Assembly: GCF_003634575.1 (NCBI RefSeq)
Contig: NZ_RBLJ01000002.1
Coordinates: 1,085,850 to 1,149,849 of the forward strand
Reading direction: 5' to 3'
From: Photorhabdus asymbiotica
Lineage (GTDB): Bacteria; Pseudomonadota; Gammaproteobacteria; Enterobacterales; Enterobacteriaceae
Length of the DNA stretch: 64,000 nt
Under the pieces are notes generated by a model. That model had not been told where the DNA came from, ran no database searches, and worked only from the letters and a program-made list of their open reading frames with translations. A program made the position numbers and the translations under genes. Shown here piece after piece: positions 8,303 through 17,745 of the stretch (the stretch's first letter is position 1; each line of letters begins with the position of its first letter).

Positions 8303-9181
8303 ATGAATGTTCCATTAGTTTCTGTATGTGTTGTCACTTATAATCAAGAGGAATACATTACAAAATGTCTAGAAAGTATTGTTTCACAAGAAACAGACTT
8401 TGATTTTGAAATCATTATCAGTGATGACTGCTCTACAGATAGAACTCCAGATATTATAAAAAATTATGCAAATAATTTTTCTTCCATAAAAATAATACAA
8501 AGAGATAAAAATTTAGGTGCATTAGAAAATTTCTTAAGCACCCATTCATTTGCCACAGGAAAATATGTTTGTCATATTGATGGAGATGATTACTGGCTAC
8601 CCAATAAATTAAAAATACAAGTTGCCTTTATGGAAAAAAATCCAAAATGCAATATATCATGGCATAGAGTGAAAGTATCTTATCCAGATAAAAGAATAGT
8701 TGATGACTTATTTACTAAAAAAATTATAAATGGAAAATATTATAGAAAAGATATACTTCAATATATCGCTATTGGAGTGAATAGCTCAAAAATGTATAGG
8801 AGAAATACCTTCTTTTACCCACAAGTAGATATACCCATTACAGATTATTTTTTGAATGTAGAACAGGTAGGTGATAATTATGCTGCATTTGTCGGAAATG
8901 AAATCTTAGGTGTTTACAGAGCAGGAATTGGTATTGCTTCAGATGGCAATAAGACAAAAATAATGCTTTCTAAAACATTTTCCTATTTTAAAGAAAAATA
9001 TCCTGACCTAAAGAGTCATATTGTTGCAGCTGCATTAACTCTTTTCTTAGCCGCATTAAAAAATAAGAGAAAAGAAAACATGAAGATATTTTATAAACAT
9101 TTGTTCTCAAGAAAAATTCTCATTGCATTATTTATTTTAATAAAAAAATATTCTATAATAAAAAATTTCAAACTACCTTAA
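8303..9181 (+). CDS. Family 2 glycosyltransferase
   Basis: A 292-residue GT-A enzyme. The N-terminal VSVCVVTYNQEEYITKCLES and IIISDDCSTD are the nucleotide-binding elements, and HIDGDDYW carries the metal-binding DxD-like acidic cluster. It would add one sugar to the lipid-linked O-unit on the cytoplasmic side; donor and acceptor are unknown. The C-terminal 50 residues are basic and hydrophobic, suggesting peripheral membrane attachment. Its 5' end is duplicated as a fragment at 6938-7024, so this is the surviving copy. The ribosome site before ATG 8303 is weak. Confidence 0.88.
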   Translation: MNVPLVSVCVVTYNQEEYITKCLESIVSQETDFDFEIIISDDCSTDRTPDIIKNYANNFSSIKIIQRDKNLGALENFLSTHSFATGKYVCHIDGDDYWLPNKLKIQVAFMEKNPKCNISWHRVKVSYPDKRIVDDLFTKKIINGKYYRKDILQYIAIGVNSSKMYRRNTFFYPQVDIPITDYFLNVEQVGDNYAAFVGNEILGVYRAGIGIASDGNKTKIMLSKTFSYFKEKYPDLKSHIVAAALTLFLAALKNKRKENMKIFYKHLFSRKILIALFILIKKYSIIKNFKLP

Positions 9182-9193
9182 TGGATATATTTA

Positions 9194-9712
9194 ATGAGCT
9201 TAAAATATTTTTATAAAGACCTAGATGCTGTTGTGAATAACAAGAGCATTTTAATAAAATTAAAATGGCTTATCTGTAGTCATACTCTACATTTAGTCTT
9301 TTTTATTAGACTTGGGCAAAGCCTAGCAAAAGTACCTATCTTTGGGATATTCTTTAAAGTTCTTATCGAGTATTTAATCAGAATTATTTATGCGAGTGAT
9401 ATATCCCTAAAAGCAAAAATTGGATACGGGCTTATAATATCTCATGGACATGATATTGTTATAGGTGCAGATGTAACAATAGGAAATAACTGCAAGATAT
9501 TCAACGGAGTTACATTAGGGAATAAGGACATTACTCTACCCAGCAAAGATAATCAACCTAAAATTGGAAATAATGTCGTTATAGCTACAGGAGCAAAAAT
9601 ACTAGGTCCAATATGTGTAGGTAATTCATCTACTATTGGTGCTAATGCTGTAGTTATAACAGATATTGGTGATGGTAAAACAGCTGTTGGAATACCCGCA
9701 AAGTGCAATTAA
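9194..9712 (+). CDS. Serine-acetyltransferase-like hexapeptide O-acetyltransferase
   Basis: A 172-residue protein with an amphipathic helical N-terminus (about 75 residues, with FFIRLGQSLAKVPIFG) followed by a beta-helix with SHGHDIVIGADVTIGNN, NGVTLGNKD and a GIPAKCN end. This is the layout of the SAT-like branch that includes the colanic-acid enzyme WcaB. It probably transfers acetyl from acetyl-CoA to a sugar of the O-unit and not to serine, because a genuine cysE is present at 23073. It starts twelve bases after the GT2 stop. Family call is firm; acceptor is unknown. Confidence 0.85.
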   Translation: MSLKYFYKDLDAVVNNKSILIKLKWLICSHTLHLVFFIRLGQSLAKVPIFGIFFKVLIEYLIRIIYASDISLKAKIGYGLIISHGHDIVIGADVTIGNNCKIFNGVTLGNKDITLPSKDNQPKIGNNVVIATGAKILGPICVGNSSTIGANAVVITDIGDGKTAVGIPAKCN

Positions 9713-9810
9713 ATTAGTAATATTTTTATCTACTAAACCGACACTAACTCAATATAATTAAAAAACCTATAAATAGATCACTTTATCTAAATGGATAATA
9801 AAAATCAAAT

Positions 9811-11055
9811 ATGAGAGATAAAAATTACAGAACTTTATGGCTATTTATCTATATACTAATAAATATAGTTTCGACTATCATAATATTATCCTCTGATAAA
9901 CTAATGGGGGATGTTAATGGTAAAAAATCACATGATAGCGGCTTAATAATTATATCCAGCTTATCTATTATAACATCTTATATTATAATACTTTATTTTA
10001 TTTTTGAATTATATCTTAAGGTAAAGATTAAGCCACTTTATCCTTTTCTGACTCATCCTAATAACTCTAAATATATATCAAATAAAATCGGCTTTCTAAT
10101 TTTCATTTTACAAGTGTTCTTTTTGATTTATTCTATTTATAATGGACATAACTCATCTGAAGTTAATATTGAAAACAATAAAAATATATGGAGAATTTTC
10201 TGGATATTTATTCCCATTGACATGTTAGTTTTTATATATTATGGCTACTTCAGAGGAAGCAAATATTTTAGGCTAAATATCTTTTTATGGTTGATTTCAA
10301 ATATAATCAGAGGATGGAGTGGCCCTTTACTCATAATTATATTTATGGAAGGCCTTAACTATTATAAGAAAAAAAACTTTAGCATTATAAAATTATTATT
10401 CATAATTTTATTAATAATATTACTATATCCTTTCATTTTTATACTAAAAATGAATTTTAGACTTACTACAGAAGGTATACTCTCTATCCATTTTTTTCAT
10501 GATTTTATATCCTCGCTAACAATAAATAATTACTTTACTATCGTATATGAGGGATTTTATAATTTAATTGGCCGTATCCAACTCATTAGCATGTTATCTG
10601 AAACGATTAGATATTCAGGATATATAGAACACGCAATGGAAAACAATCAATTCCGTTCTTTTTGGGCCGATGGATTACATGGAATTATATATGATCACTT
10701 AGTATACGGATTTAAACGTGATAACATAGGGACGTATATCACTACCACTGATATATTCTCTCACTTCAAAACAGACAGACAATGGAATACTAATATATCT
10801 TATCCCGCTTGGTTTTTTATATCCCCAGTATTAAGCATATATTACATCATTTTTACATTGTCTCTATTATGGTTATCTATGTTTTTAGTAAAGAAAATAA
10901 ATTTAACATATGATGCTAAAAATATTCTTTGGTTATCATGGTTAATATATGTTATGCCACCTTGGTGGGGAACATTTACTACATACTGTTATGCCTTATT
11001 TCTATTCTTATTCTTACTCGCCATAATAAGAAAATTATCGACTATAGTACTATGA
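9811..11055 (+). CDS. wzy: O-antigen polymerase (Wzy-like)
   Basis: A 414-residue, very hydrophobic protein with about ten membrane segments and a long hydrophilic stretch around residues 215-320, the usual Wzy plan with a large periplasmic loop. It would polymerise O-units at the periplasmic face of the inner membrane. Wzy proteins share little sequence, so the call rests on topology, on the cluster, and on there being no other candidate beside an identified Wzx. The stop overlaps the next start by four bases (ATGA at 11052). Codon use is extremely AT-rich, as in its neighbours. Confidence 0.78.
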   Translation: MRDKNYRTLWLFIYILINIVSTIIILSSDKLMGDVNGKKSHDSGLIIISSLSIITSYIIILYFIFELYLKVKIKPLYPFLTHPNNSKYISNKIGFLIFILQVFFLIYSIYNGHNSSEVNIENNKNIWRIFWIFIPIDMLVFIYYGYFRGSKYFRLNIFLWLISNIIRGWSGPLLIIIFMEGLNYYKKKNFSIIKLLFIILLIILLYPFIFILKMNFRLTTEGILSIHFFHDFISSLTINNYFTIVYEGFYNLIGRIQLISMLSETIRYSGYIEHAMENNQFRSFWADGLHGIIYDHLVYGFKRDNIGTYITTTDIFSHFKTDRQWNTNISYPAWFFISPVLSIYYIIFTLSLLWLSMFLVKKINLTYDAKNILWLSWLIYVMPPWWGTFTTYCYALFLFLFLLAIIRKLSTIVL

Positions 11056-12209
11056 GTAACATGACTATTATTCATCTGATCATTTCCTTGCATCAAGGTG
11101 GAGCAGAATCCCAATTAGAAAAATTGATATTACACTCCCATGCTAAAAATATAGAACATATTGTTATTTCACTAATAGATAATCAAACACCATTGATGAT
11201 AAAATTAAAGTCTCATGGAGTTAGTGTATATACAACAAATTTCAGTAGAAAAGGGGGGTTGACAGGAATTTTTCAACTAAGAAAACTACTAAAAACTCTG
11301 GTAAATAAAGATACTATTATTCAATGCTGGATGTATCACGCTAACCTCTTAGGTTTTCTTATAGCAAAAAGCTTAGGAATTACATCCCAAATTATCTGGA
11401 GCATACGCAGAACAGCAATACCAAGTGGAATCACTGGTTTCATCTCTAAGGTTTGTGCAGCAATATCCAAAAGATACCCTATTCCTATTATTTGTTGCGC
11501 AGAATCAGCTAAAGAATCTCATATAAAAGCTGGTTATTCTGGTAAATATATGTATGTATTCCATAATGGCATAGATACAAATCTATTTTCACCGGATAAA
11601 GAAAAAAGAAATAATACACGCAATAATCTAAAATTAAGCAATGAAAACTTTATAATTGGTATGGTGGCTCGATATTCTCCTATTAAAGGACACATTTACC
11701 TTCTTCAAGCTCTCCAATACTTGATTGAAAATATTCCAGAAGATAAAATAAAAAACCTTAGGCTAGTTATGATTGGGCGCAACGTTGAAAAGGCAGCATT
11801 ATTACAACCATATCTTAATAACTTGTCTCTTAGGAAATACTTAGTAATGAAACCCGAAATCAGGAATATATGGGATATAATGCCCGCATTTGATATCTTA
11901 TGCATGCCGTCAGAAAGTGAAGGTTTTCCTAATGTTGTTGCTGAATCAATGAGCTGCGGAGTTGTACCTTTAGTGACAGATGTCGGTGAAGCAAAAGTTA
12001 TTGTTGGTGATACAGGTTATATCGTTCCACCATTTCAACCTGAGTATATAGCAAAAGCCATCATAAAATTAATAAATATGAATGAAAACGAGTTAAAAAA
12101 ACTAGCTAATTTAGCCCATCTACGTATTAAAAATAATTTTTCTATCGAAAAAGCTTGGGCTGACTATAAAAACTTTTATCAAAACCAAATAATTAATAAT
12201 GGTAATTAA
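11052..12209 (+). CDS. Family 4 glycosyltransferase
   Basis: A 385-residue GT-B enzyme: an N-terminal acceptor domain opening MTIIHLIISLHQGGAESQL, and a C-terminal donor domain with MVARYSPIKGH and the retaining E-x7-E motif in SEGFPNVVAESM. The frame stays open upstream to 10929, but the start at 11052 is preferred because it gives the ATGA overlap with wzy and the normal N-terminus; the longer version would overlap wzy by over 120 bases. It adds one sugar of the O-unit; specificity cannot be read. Confidence 0.9.
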   Translation: MSNMTIIHLIISLHQGGAESQLEKLILHSHAKNIEHIVISLIDNQTPLMIKLKSHGVSVYTTNFSRKGGLTGIFQLRKLLKTLVNKDTIIQCWMYHANLLGFLIAKSLGITSQIIWSIRRTAIPSGITGFISKVCAAISKRYPIPIICCAESAKESHIKAGYSGKYMYVFHNGIDTNLFSPDKEKRNNTRNNLKLSNENFIIGMVARYSPIKGHIYLLQALQYLIENIPEDKIKNLRLVMIGRNVEKAALLQPYLNNLSLRKYLVMKPEIRNIWDIMPAFDILCMPSESEGFPNVVAESMSCGVVPLVTDVGEAKVIVGDTGYIVPPFQPEYIAKAIIKLINMNENELKKLANLAHLRIKNNFSIEKAWADYKNFYQNQIINNGN

Positions 12210-12211
12210 CT

Positions 12212-14143
12212 ATGTGTGGATTTGCAGGATTTTATTGCCCAAAGGGATTACATTCAGATCCATCGGCTGTTCTTCAAAAGATGGGAGATGCAATATCTCA
12301 CCGTGGTCCTGATGATAATGGTATATGGTTTAATATAAATACTGGTATTGCGTTTTCTCATCGTCGATTAGCTATAATTGATCTAACCAAAACAGGGCAC
12401 CAGCCCATGCATTCTCCTTCCAAACGTTTTACTATTTCTTTTAATGGTGAAATATACAATCACCTTAATCTTAGAAGAGATTTAAAAAATATAACCTGGA
12501 AAGGAAATTCTGATACTGAAACTTTACTTTGCGCCATTGAGCATTGGGGATTAGAAAAAACATTACAAAGATCTACTGGTATGTTTTCCTTTGCTCTCTG
12601 GGATAATACTACACATACACTAACTTTGGCACGTGACCGAATTGGAGAAAAACCTCTTTACTATGGTTGGCAAGGCAACTCACTTTTATTTGGTTCAGAT
12701 CTGATATCATTTAAACATCATCCTGAATTTATACCTGAAATAAACAGGCAAATTCTAACTGGTTATCTAAAGAAAGGTTATATTGAAGCTCCTAATAGCA
12801 TTTTCGAAAACATCTTTAAGCTTACTCCAGGTACATTTAAAACTTTCTCCAATTATACTCCAAAAGAAGGAGTAGAAAATGTTTACTGGTCGAAAGAAAA
12901 GGTTATTTTGAGTAGTATTGAAAATCCTTTTATAGGCACCCATTCTGAAGCAGTTGAACAATTAGAATCTTTATTATCCAAGGCTATCTCACAACAAATG
13001 TTGGCTGATGTTCCATTAGGTGCATTTCTTTCCGGTGGTGTTGACTCTTCTACTATCGTTTCTCTGATGCAGAGTCATTCAAAACGCCCCATACAAACGT
13101 TTACAATTGGATTTAATGAGGAAAACTATAATGAAGCTGAATATGCAAAGGCAGTAGCAGAACACTTAGGCACTAATCATACCGAATTATATGTCACCGC
13201 ACAGGATATATTAAATATAGTACCAAATATCTCAAAAATATACTCTGAACCATTTGCCGATTCTAGCCAAATTCCTATGTTCTTAGTTGCGAAAATGGCA
13301 AAACAGCATGTCACTGTAGCATTATCTGGTGATGCCGGTGATGAACTTTTCTATGGATATAGCCGATATAATAATACACTCAGCGCATGGAACAAGATTA
13401 ATTCTCTTCCTATGTCTTTACGTAAGATAGGGAAAAACTTCATTAATTATATTTCACCAAATTTAATTAATAAACTGGGTTTAGTGCTTACATCTGGCAA
13501 AAAAGTATACCTTGGCGATAAAATACATAAAGGAGCTGAGTTATTAGAAATAAGTAATTTCGAATATTTTTATAAGAATTACTTACTATCTCATTATAAC
13601 AGCACTGATAAGTTAGTATTGAATGCGTCTACCGATGACAAAAACTCCTTGGTATCCAGCTTTGACTCGTTAAATAATCAAGAGAAAATGATGGCAATAG
13701 ACTCATATTCTTATTTACCAGATGATATTTTAGTCAAAGTTGATCGTGCCGCGATGGGAACCTCTTTGGAAACTAGAGTCCCAATGCTTGATCATCATGT
13801 TGTTGAATTTGCTTACTCGTTACCAATTTCCTATAAAGAAAGAGACAATTCCAGTAAATGGCCATTGAGACAAATTCTATATAAGTATGTTCCACCCTCC
13901 CTCATTGAACGCCCTAAAAAGGGCTTTAACATTCCAGTCCGTGACTGGCTTAGAGGACCATTATATGAATGGGCAAATGACCTTTTAGATGAAAATAGAA
14001 TAAAACAAGAAGGTTTCTTTGACCCTATTCAAATTCAGAATCTTTGGAAAGAACATACTGACGGAATTAGGAATTGGAGTAATGTTCTTTGGGCAATACT
14101 AATGTTCCAACAATGGTATCAAGATTACAACACTTCTAATTGA
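12212..14143 (+). CDS. AsnB-like glutamine amidotransferase
   Basis: A 643-residue, two-domain protein. Cys2 of MCGFAGF is the class II glutaminase nucleophile. The synthetase domain carries the pyrophosphate loop SGGVDSS at about 274-280 and the downstream ALSGDAGDELFYGYSRY. Free asparagine synthetase is possible, but homologues in O-antigen clusters are linked to amidation of uronic acids. It stands immediately before a UDP-hexosaminuronate pathway (14235-16553), so conversion of a GalNAcA-type residue to its primary amide is the likely role (inference). It begins two bases after the GT4 stop. Confidence 0.88.
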   Translation: MCGFAGFYCPKGLHSDPSAVLQKMGDAISHRGPDDNGIWFNINTGIAFSHRRLAIIDLTKTGHQPMHSPSKRFTISFNGEIYNHLNLRRDLKNITWKGNSDTETLLCAIEHWGLEKTLQRSTGMFSFALWDNTTHTLTLARDRIGEKPLYYGWQGNSLLFGSDLISFKHHPEFIPEINRQILTGYLKKGYIEAPNSIFENIFKLTPGTFKTFSNYTPKEGVENVYWSKEKVILSSIENPFIGTHSEAVEQLESLLSKAISQQMLADVPLGAFLSGGVDSSTIVSLMQSHSKRPIQTFTIGFNEENYNEAEYAKAVAEHLGTNHTELYVTAQDILNIVPNISKIYSEPFADSSQIPMFLVAKMAKQHVTVALSGDAGDELFYGYSRYNNTLSAWNKINSLPMSLRKIGKNFINYISPNLINKLGLVLTSGKKVYLGDKIHKGAELLEISNFEYFYKNYLLSHYNSTDKLVLNASTDDKNSLVSSFDSLNNQEKMMAIDSYSYLPDDILVKVDRAAMGTSLETRVPMLDHHVVEFAYSLPISYKERDNSSKWPLRQILYKYVPPSLIERPKKGFNIPVRDWLRGPLYEWANDLLDENRIKQEGFFDPIQIQNLWKEHTDGIRNWSNVLWAILMFQQWYQDYNTSN

Positions 14144-14234
14144 AGTGTTATTCAACATATTAGATATAATAGATTCAAAAAACCCTATTTTTAATTACAG
14201 GTAACTATTTTACATATTTTGAGGAACATTAAGG

Positions 14235-15512
14235 ATGAAAATCGCTGTTGTTGGCTTAGGTTATGTTGGCCTACCTCTTGCTGTCGCGTTTGGTAAACAA
14301 TTTGATACTATTGGATTTGATCTTTCTAAAAACAAAGTTTCTGCATATAAGAATCATTATGATCCTACCGGAGAAGTTTCTACAAAAGAATTAAAAGCAG
14401 CAACTCGAATAACTTACCATACAGATCCATCCTCTCTCAAAGAGGCTGATTTCATTATCGTTGCTGTTCCCACTCCTGTAGATGAAGCGCACCGCCCAGA
14501 TTTCACCCCGCTGATAAAATCTTCAGAAACAGTAGGGAAATATATGAAAAAAGGAGCAATAGTTGTTTATGAATCAACTGTCTATCCTGGCGCTACAGAA
14601 GAGATTTGTATTCCAGTGCTCGAAAAATTTTCAAACCTAAAATGGAAGAAAGATTTCTATATCGGGTATAGCCCAGAGCGCATTAATCCAGGTGATAAAG
14701 AACATACAGTTACAAAAATAATCAAAGTAGTTTCTGGAGATACTCCAGAAACTTTAGAAGTCGTAAAAAATACCTATGCAGCAGTTATAACTGCAGGAGT
14801 ATATCCTGCAAGTTCAATCAAAGTTGCTGAAGCTGCTAAAGTGATTGAAAACACTCAACGGGATCTCAATATCGCTTTGATGAATGAACTTGCAATGATA
14901 TTTGAACTCGTTGGAATTGATACATTAGAAGTACTAGAAGCAGCCGGAACTAAATGGAACTTCTTACCTTTTAGACCTGGATTGGTTGGCGGTCATTGTA
15001 TTGGTGTTGATCCATATTATTTAACAAATAAAGCAGAAATGCTAGGTTACCATCCCCAAGTTATTTTAGCAGGTAGAAGAATCAATGATGGCATAGGTAA
15101 ATATATTGCAGAACAAGTTGTTAAAAACCTAATAGCTGCCAGTATTCCAATTAAAGGAAGCAACGTTGCAATTTTAGGATTAACATTTAAAGAAAACTGT
15201 CCAGATTTACGCAACAGTAAAGTGATTGATGTTATTCATGAGCTAGAAGCCTATGGTATCAATGTATTGGTTCATGATCCATTAGCTGATAACTCCGAAG
15301 CACAGCGTGAATATAATATTTCATTAACAAAATGGGATGACCTGCCAGAAGTACATGCAATAATAGCTACCGTCAATCATAACAATTATCGCAAAATGGG
15401 TTTGAATACTTTGCTATCAAAACTAACTAAAGGAGGTATATTTGCAGATGTAAAAAGTACCTGGCCGGTTGAAGAAATAAAAGCCAGAGGCGCACATTTA
15501 TGGAGACTATAA
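14235..15512 (+). CDS. UDP-N-acetylhexosamine 6-dehydrogenase (TviB/WbpO type)
   Basis: A 425-residue NAD-dependent dehydrogenase of the UDP-glucose/GDP-mannose family. It shows GLGYVGLPLAVAFG (Rossmann loop, residues 7-20), YESTVYPGATEE, the linker AEAAKVIENTQRDLNIALMN and the catalytic Cys255 in GGHCIGVDPYYL. The sequence is closest to the TviB/WbpO group, which oxidises C6 of UDP-GlcNAc or UDP-GalNAc to the uronic acid. The C4 epimerase starts three bases later, the classic TviB-TviC or WbpO-WbpP pair. A GAGGAACATTAAGG precedes the ATG. Confidence 0.93.
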   Translation: MKIAVVGLGYVGLPLAVAFGKQFDTIGFDLSKNKVSAYKNHYDPTGEVSTKELKAATRITYHTDPSSLKEADFIIVAVPTPVDEAHRPDFTPLIKSSETVGKYMKKGAIVVYESTVYPGATEEICIPVLEKFSNLKWKKDFYIGYSPERINPGDKEHTVTKIIKVVSGDTPETLEVVKNTYAAVITAGVYPASSIKVAEAAKVIENTQRDLNIALMNELAMIFELVGIDTLEVLEAAGTKWNFLPFRPGLVGGHCIGVDPYYLTNKAEMLGYHPQVILAGRRINDGIGKYIAEQVVKNLIAASIPIKGSNVAILGLTFKENCPDLRNSKVIDVIHELEAYGINVLVHDPLADNSEAQREYNISLTKWDDLPEVHAIIATVNHNNYRKMGLNTLLSKLTKGGIFADVKSTWPVEEIKARGAHLWRL

Positions 15513-15515
15513 CAA

Positions 15516-16553
15516 ATGATTTCATATGAACAATTAAAGATTCAATTACAACAAAAACCAGCAACTTGGCTGATTACAGGTGTTGCTGGGTTTATAGGAA
15601 GTAATTTATTAGAAACTTTACTCAAATTAAATCAAAATGTTATTGGGTTAGATAACTTTGCTACTGGCCATAAACATAACCTTGAAATTATTAAAAACCT
15701 TATTACACCAGAACAATGGCAAAAATTTCATTTTATTGAGGGAGATATACGAAACCTAGATGATTGCCAAAAGGCAAGTGTCGGTGTTGATTATATTCTT
15801 CATCAGGCAGCCCTAGGATCTGTGCCTCGTTCAATAGAAGATCCAATTACAAGCAATGCTACCAACATTAGTGGCTTTTTAAACATGCTAGTAGCCGCTC
15901 GTGATGCAAGAGCTAAACGTTTTGTTTATGCCGCTAGCAGCTCTACTTATGGAGATCATCCTGAACTTCCAAAAATAGAAGAGCGCATTGGAAACCCACT
16001 ATCTCCTTATGCAGTTACAAAATATGCCAATGAATTATATGCTAGTGTTTTTGCAAGGACTTATAATTTACAAAGCATAGGCTTACGCTATTTCAATGTA
16101 TTTGGCCCACGGCAGGATCCCAATGGATCTTATGCTGCAGTAATTCCAAAATGGACAGCCACAATGCTTGCAGGTGAACAAATCTATATAAACGGGGATG
16201 GAAAAACTAGCCGTGATTTTTGTTTTGTCGCAAATGCTGTTCAAGCCAATATATTAGCTGCCACAACCATAAATCATAATGCAATAAATCAAGTCTACAA
16301 TGTTGCAATTAGTCAACAGACAACTCTCAATGAACTTTTTGAGATGATTAAAAGTGAACTGGTCGCCAATAATTTTAATGATGATAATATATTACCTGCT
16401 ATACATCGTGACTTCCGAAAAGGAGATGTAAGACATTCATTAGCAGATATTAATAAAGCGTCAAATCTTCTTGGCTATAAACCAACACATACAATACGGC
16501 AAGGAATAAAATTAGCTACTCAATGGTATTTGAAAGAATATAAAAATAATTAG
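15516..16553 (+). CDS. UDP-N-acetylhexosamine(uronate) 4-epimerase (TviC/WbpP type)
   Basis: A 345-residue extended SDR enzyme with [13 protein letters not shown] (cofactor loop), the catalytic Ser in AASSSTYGD and the Tyr-x3-Lys in YAVTKYANE. The N-terminal extension (about 20 residues before the loop) and the motif [11 protein letters not shown] are typical of the WbpP group, which prefers N-acetylated substrates. With the C6 dehydrogenase it should give UDP-GalNAcA or its C4 epimer. GalE at 21382 is the separate glucose/galactose epimerase. Confidence 0.92.
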   Translation: MISYEQLKIQLQQKPATWLITGVAGFIGSNLLETLLKLNQNVIGLDNFATGHKHNLEIIKNLITPEQWQKFHFIEGDIRNLDDCQKASVGVDYILHQAALGSVPRSIEDPITSNATNISGFLNMLVAARDARAKRFVYAASSSTYGDHPELPKIEERIGNPLSPYAVTKYANELYASVFARTYNLQSIGLRYFNVFGPRQDPNGSYAAVIPKWTATMLAGEQIYINGDGKTSRDFCFVANAVQANILAATTINHNAINQVYNVAISQQTTLNELFEMIKSELVANNFNDDNILPAIHRDFRKGDVRHSLADINKASNLLGYKPTHTIRQGIKLATQWYLKEYKNN

Positions 16554-16623
16554 TATATACTATAAGGGGGACTTAAAATACAAGATTAAGTTCTCCATTT
16601 TTATATCTAAGGTGTAATTTAGG

Positions 16624-17745
16624 ATGAAAAAATTACTTTTTGTTGTTAATGTCGATTGGTTTTTCATTTCACATCGACTTCCTATAGCTTTGTCTGCAAT
16701 GAATCAAGGCTATGATATTCATTTAGCCTGTGGCATTACAAATCAATATCATTACTTAATAGGACTTGGTATTAATGTTCATCCACTCCCATTATCCCGA
16801 AGTGGTACATCATGGTTCAATGAACTAAAAACATTTAAAACAATTTTTCAAGTTATCAAGAATATTAAACCTGATATTATTCATATGGTAACATCTAAAC
16901 CGGTTATATATGCAGGCATTGCTAGTTTAGTTTTAGGAATTAATAAAAGGGTAGCATCTATATCAGGTTTAGGTTATATATTTATTGATAACACAATTAA
17001 ATCGAAGATAATACGATTTTTAGTCATTAAATTTTATAAGTTAGCTTTACATAATAACAAAACAAACGTTATATTCCAAAATAAGAATGATCGAGATTTA
17101 TTCTGTAGTCTAAATATATTAAAAAAAGATAATAGTTTAATAATTAGAGGTTCAGGAGTAAAAGTTGATAACTACCGTGTAATTCCAGAACCTAATGATA
17201 TTCCTGTTGTAATGCTAGTCGCTCGATTGCTTTATGATAAAGGTGTTATGGAATTTGTCAATGCTGCAAAAATTTTGAAGTCAGAAGGTATTCAAATCCG
17301 TATGGTCCTCGTTGGGAATACTGACGAAAACCCAAAATCAGTGAAAAAAGAAGAACTAGATCATTGGGTCAAACAAGGAATTGTTGAATATTGGGGATAT
17401 AGACACGATATTGATAATATCATGTCAAAAGCAAACATAATTGTATTACCATCCTACCGAGAAGGTCTCCCGAAAAGTCTTATTGAAGCTGCGGCTTGTG
17501 GTAGAGCTGTAATAACAACCGATGTACCAGGTTGTCGAGATGCAATTATAAACAATGTAACTGGTTTACTTGTACCTGTTAAAGATTCATTTGCCTTATC
17601 TGAAGCTATTCAAGATCTGATATCTAATAGTGAAAAAAGAAATAATATGGCAAATGAAGGACGTAAATTAGCTGAACGTGTATTTGATATATCTTTAGTT
17701 ATTAGTAAACATCTCGAAATATATGATGGAAAAGGATTTTTATAA
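16624..17745 (+). CDS. Family 4 glycosyltransferase
   Basis: A 373-residue GT-B enzyme. The N-terminus LLFVVNVDWFFISHRLPIA matches O-antigen transferases of the WbpT/CapM-like branch of GT4. The donor domain has VARLLYDKGV and the E-x7-E motif in REGLPKSLIEAA. Its place next to the hexosaminuronate genes suggests that it uses that precursor, but this is only positional. The stop and the next ATG overlap by one base (TAATG), so it is coupled to the WbpV-like reductase. Confidence 0.88.
   Translation: MKKLLFVVNVDWFFISHRLPIALSAMNQGYDIHLACGITNQYHYLIGLGINVHPLPLSRSGTSWFNELKTFKTIFQVIKNIKPDIIHMVTSKPVIYAGIASLVLGINKRVASISGLGYIFIDNTIKSKIIRFLVIKFYKLALHNNKTNVIFQNKNDRDLFCSLNILKKDNSLIIRGSGVKVDNYRVIPEPNDIPVVMLVARLLYDKGVMEFVNAAKILKSEGIQIRMVLVGNTDENPKSVKKEELDHWVKQGIVEYWGYRHDIDNIMSKANIIVLPSYREGLPKSLIEAAACGRAVITTDVPGCRDAIINNVTGLLVPVKDSFALSEAIQDLISNSEKRNNMANEGRKLAERVFDISLVISKHLEIYDGKGFL

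Noticed and set aside
10929..11051. 41-codon N-terminal extension of the GT4 gene
   Set aside because: It lies wholly inside the end of wzy; the start at 11052 gives a four-base ATGA overlap and the normal family N-terminus.
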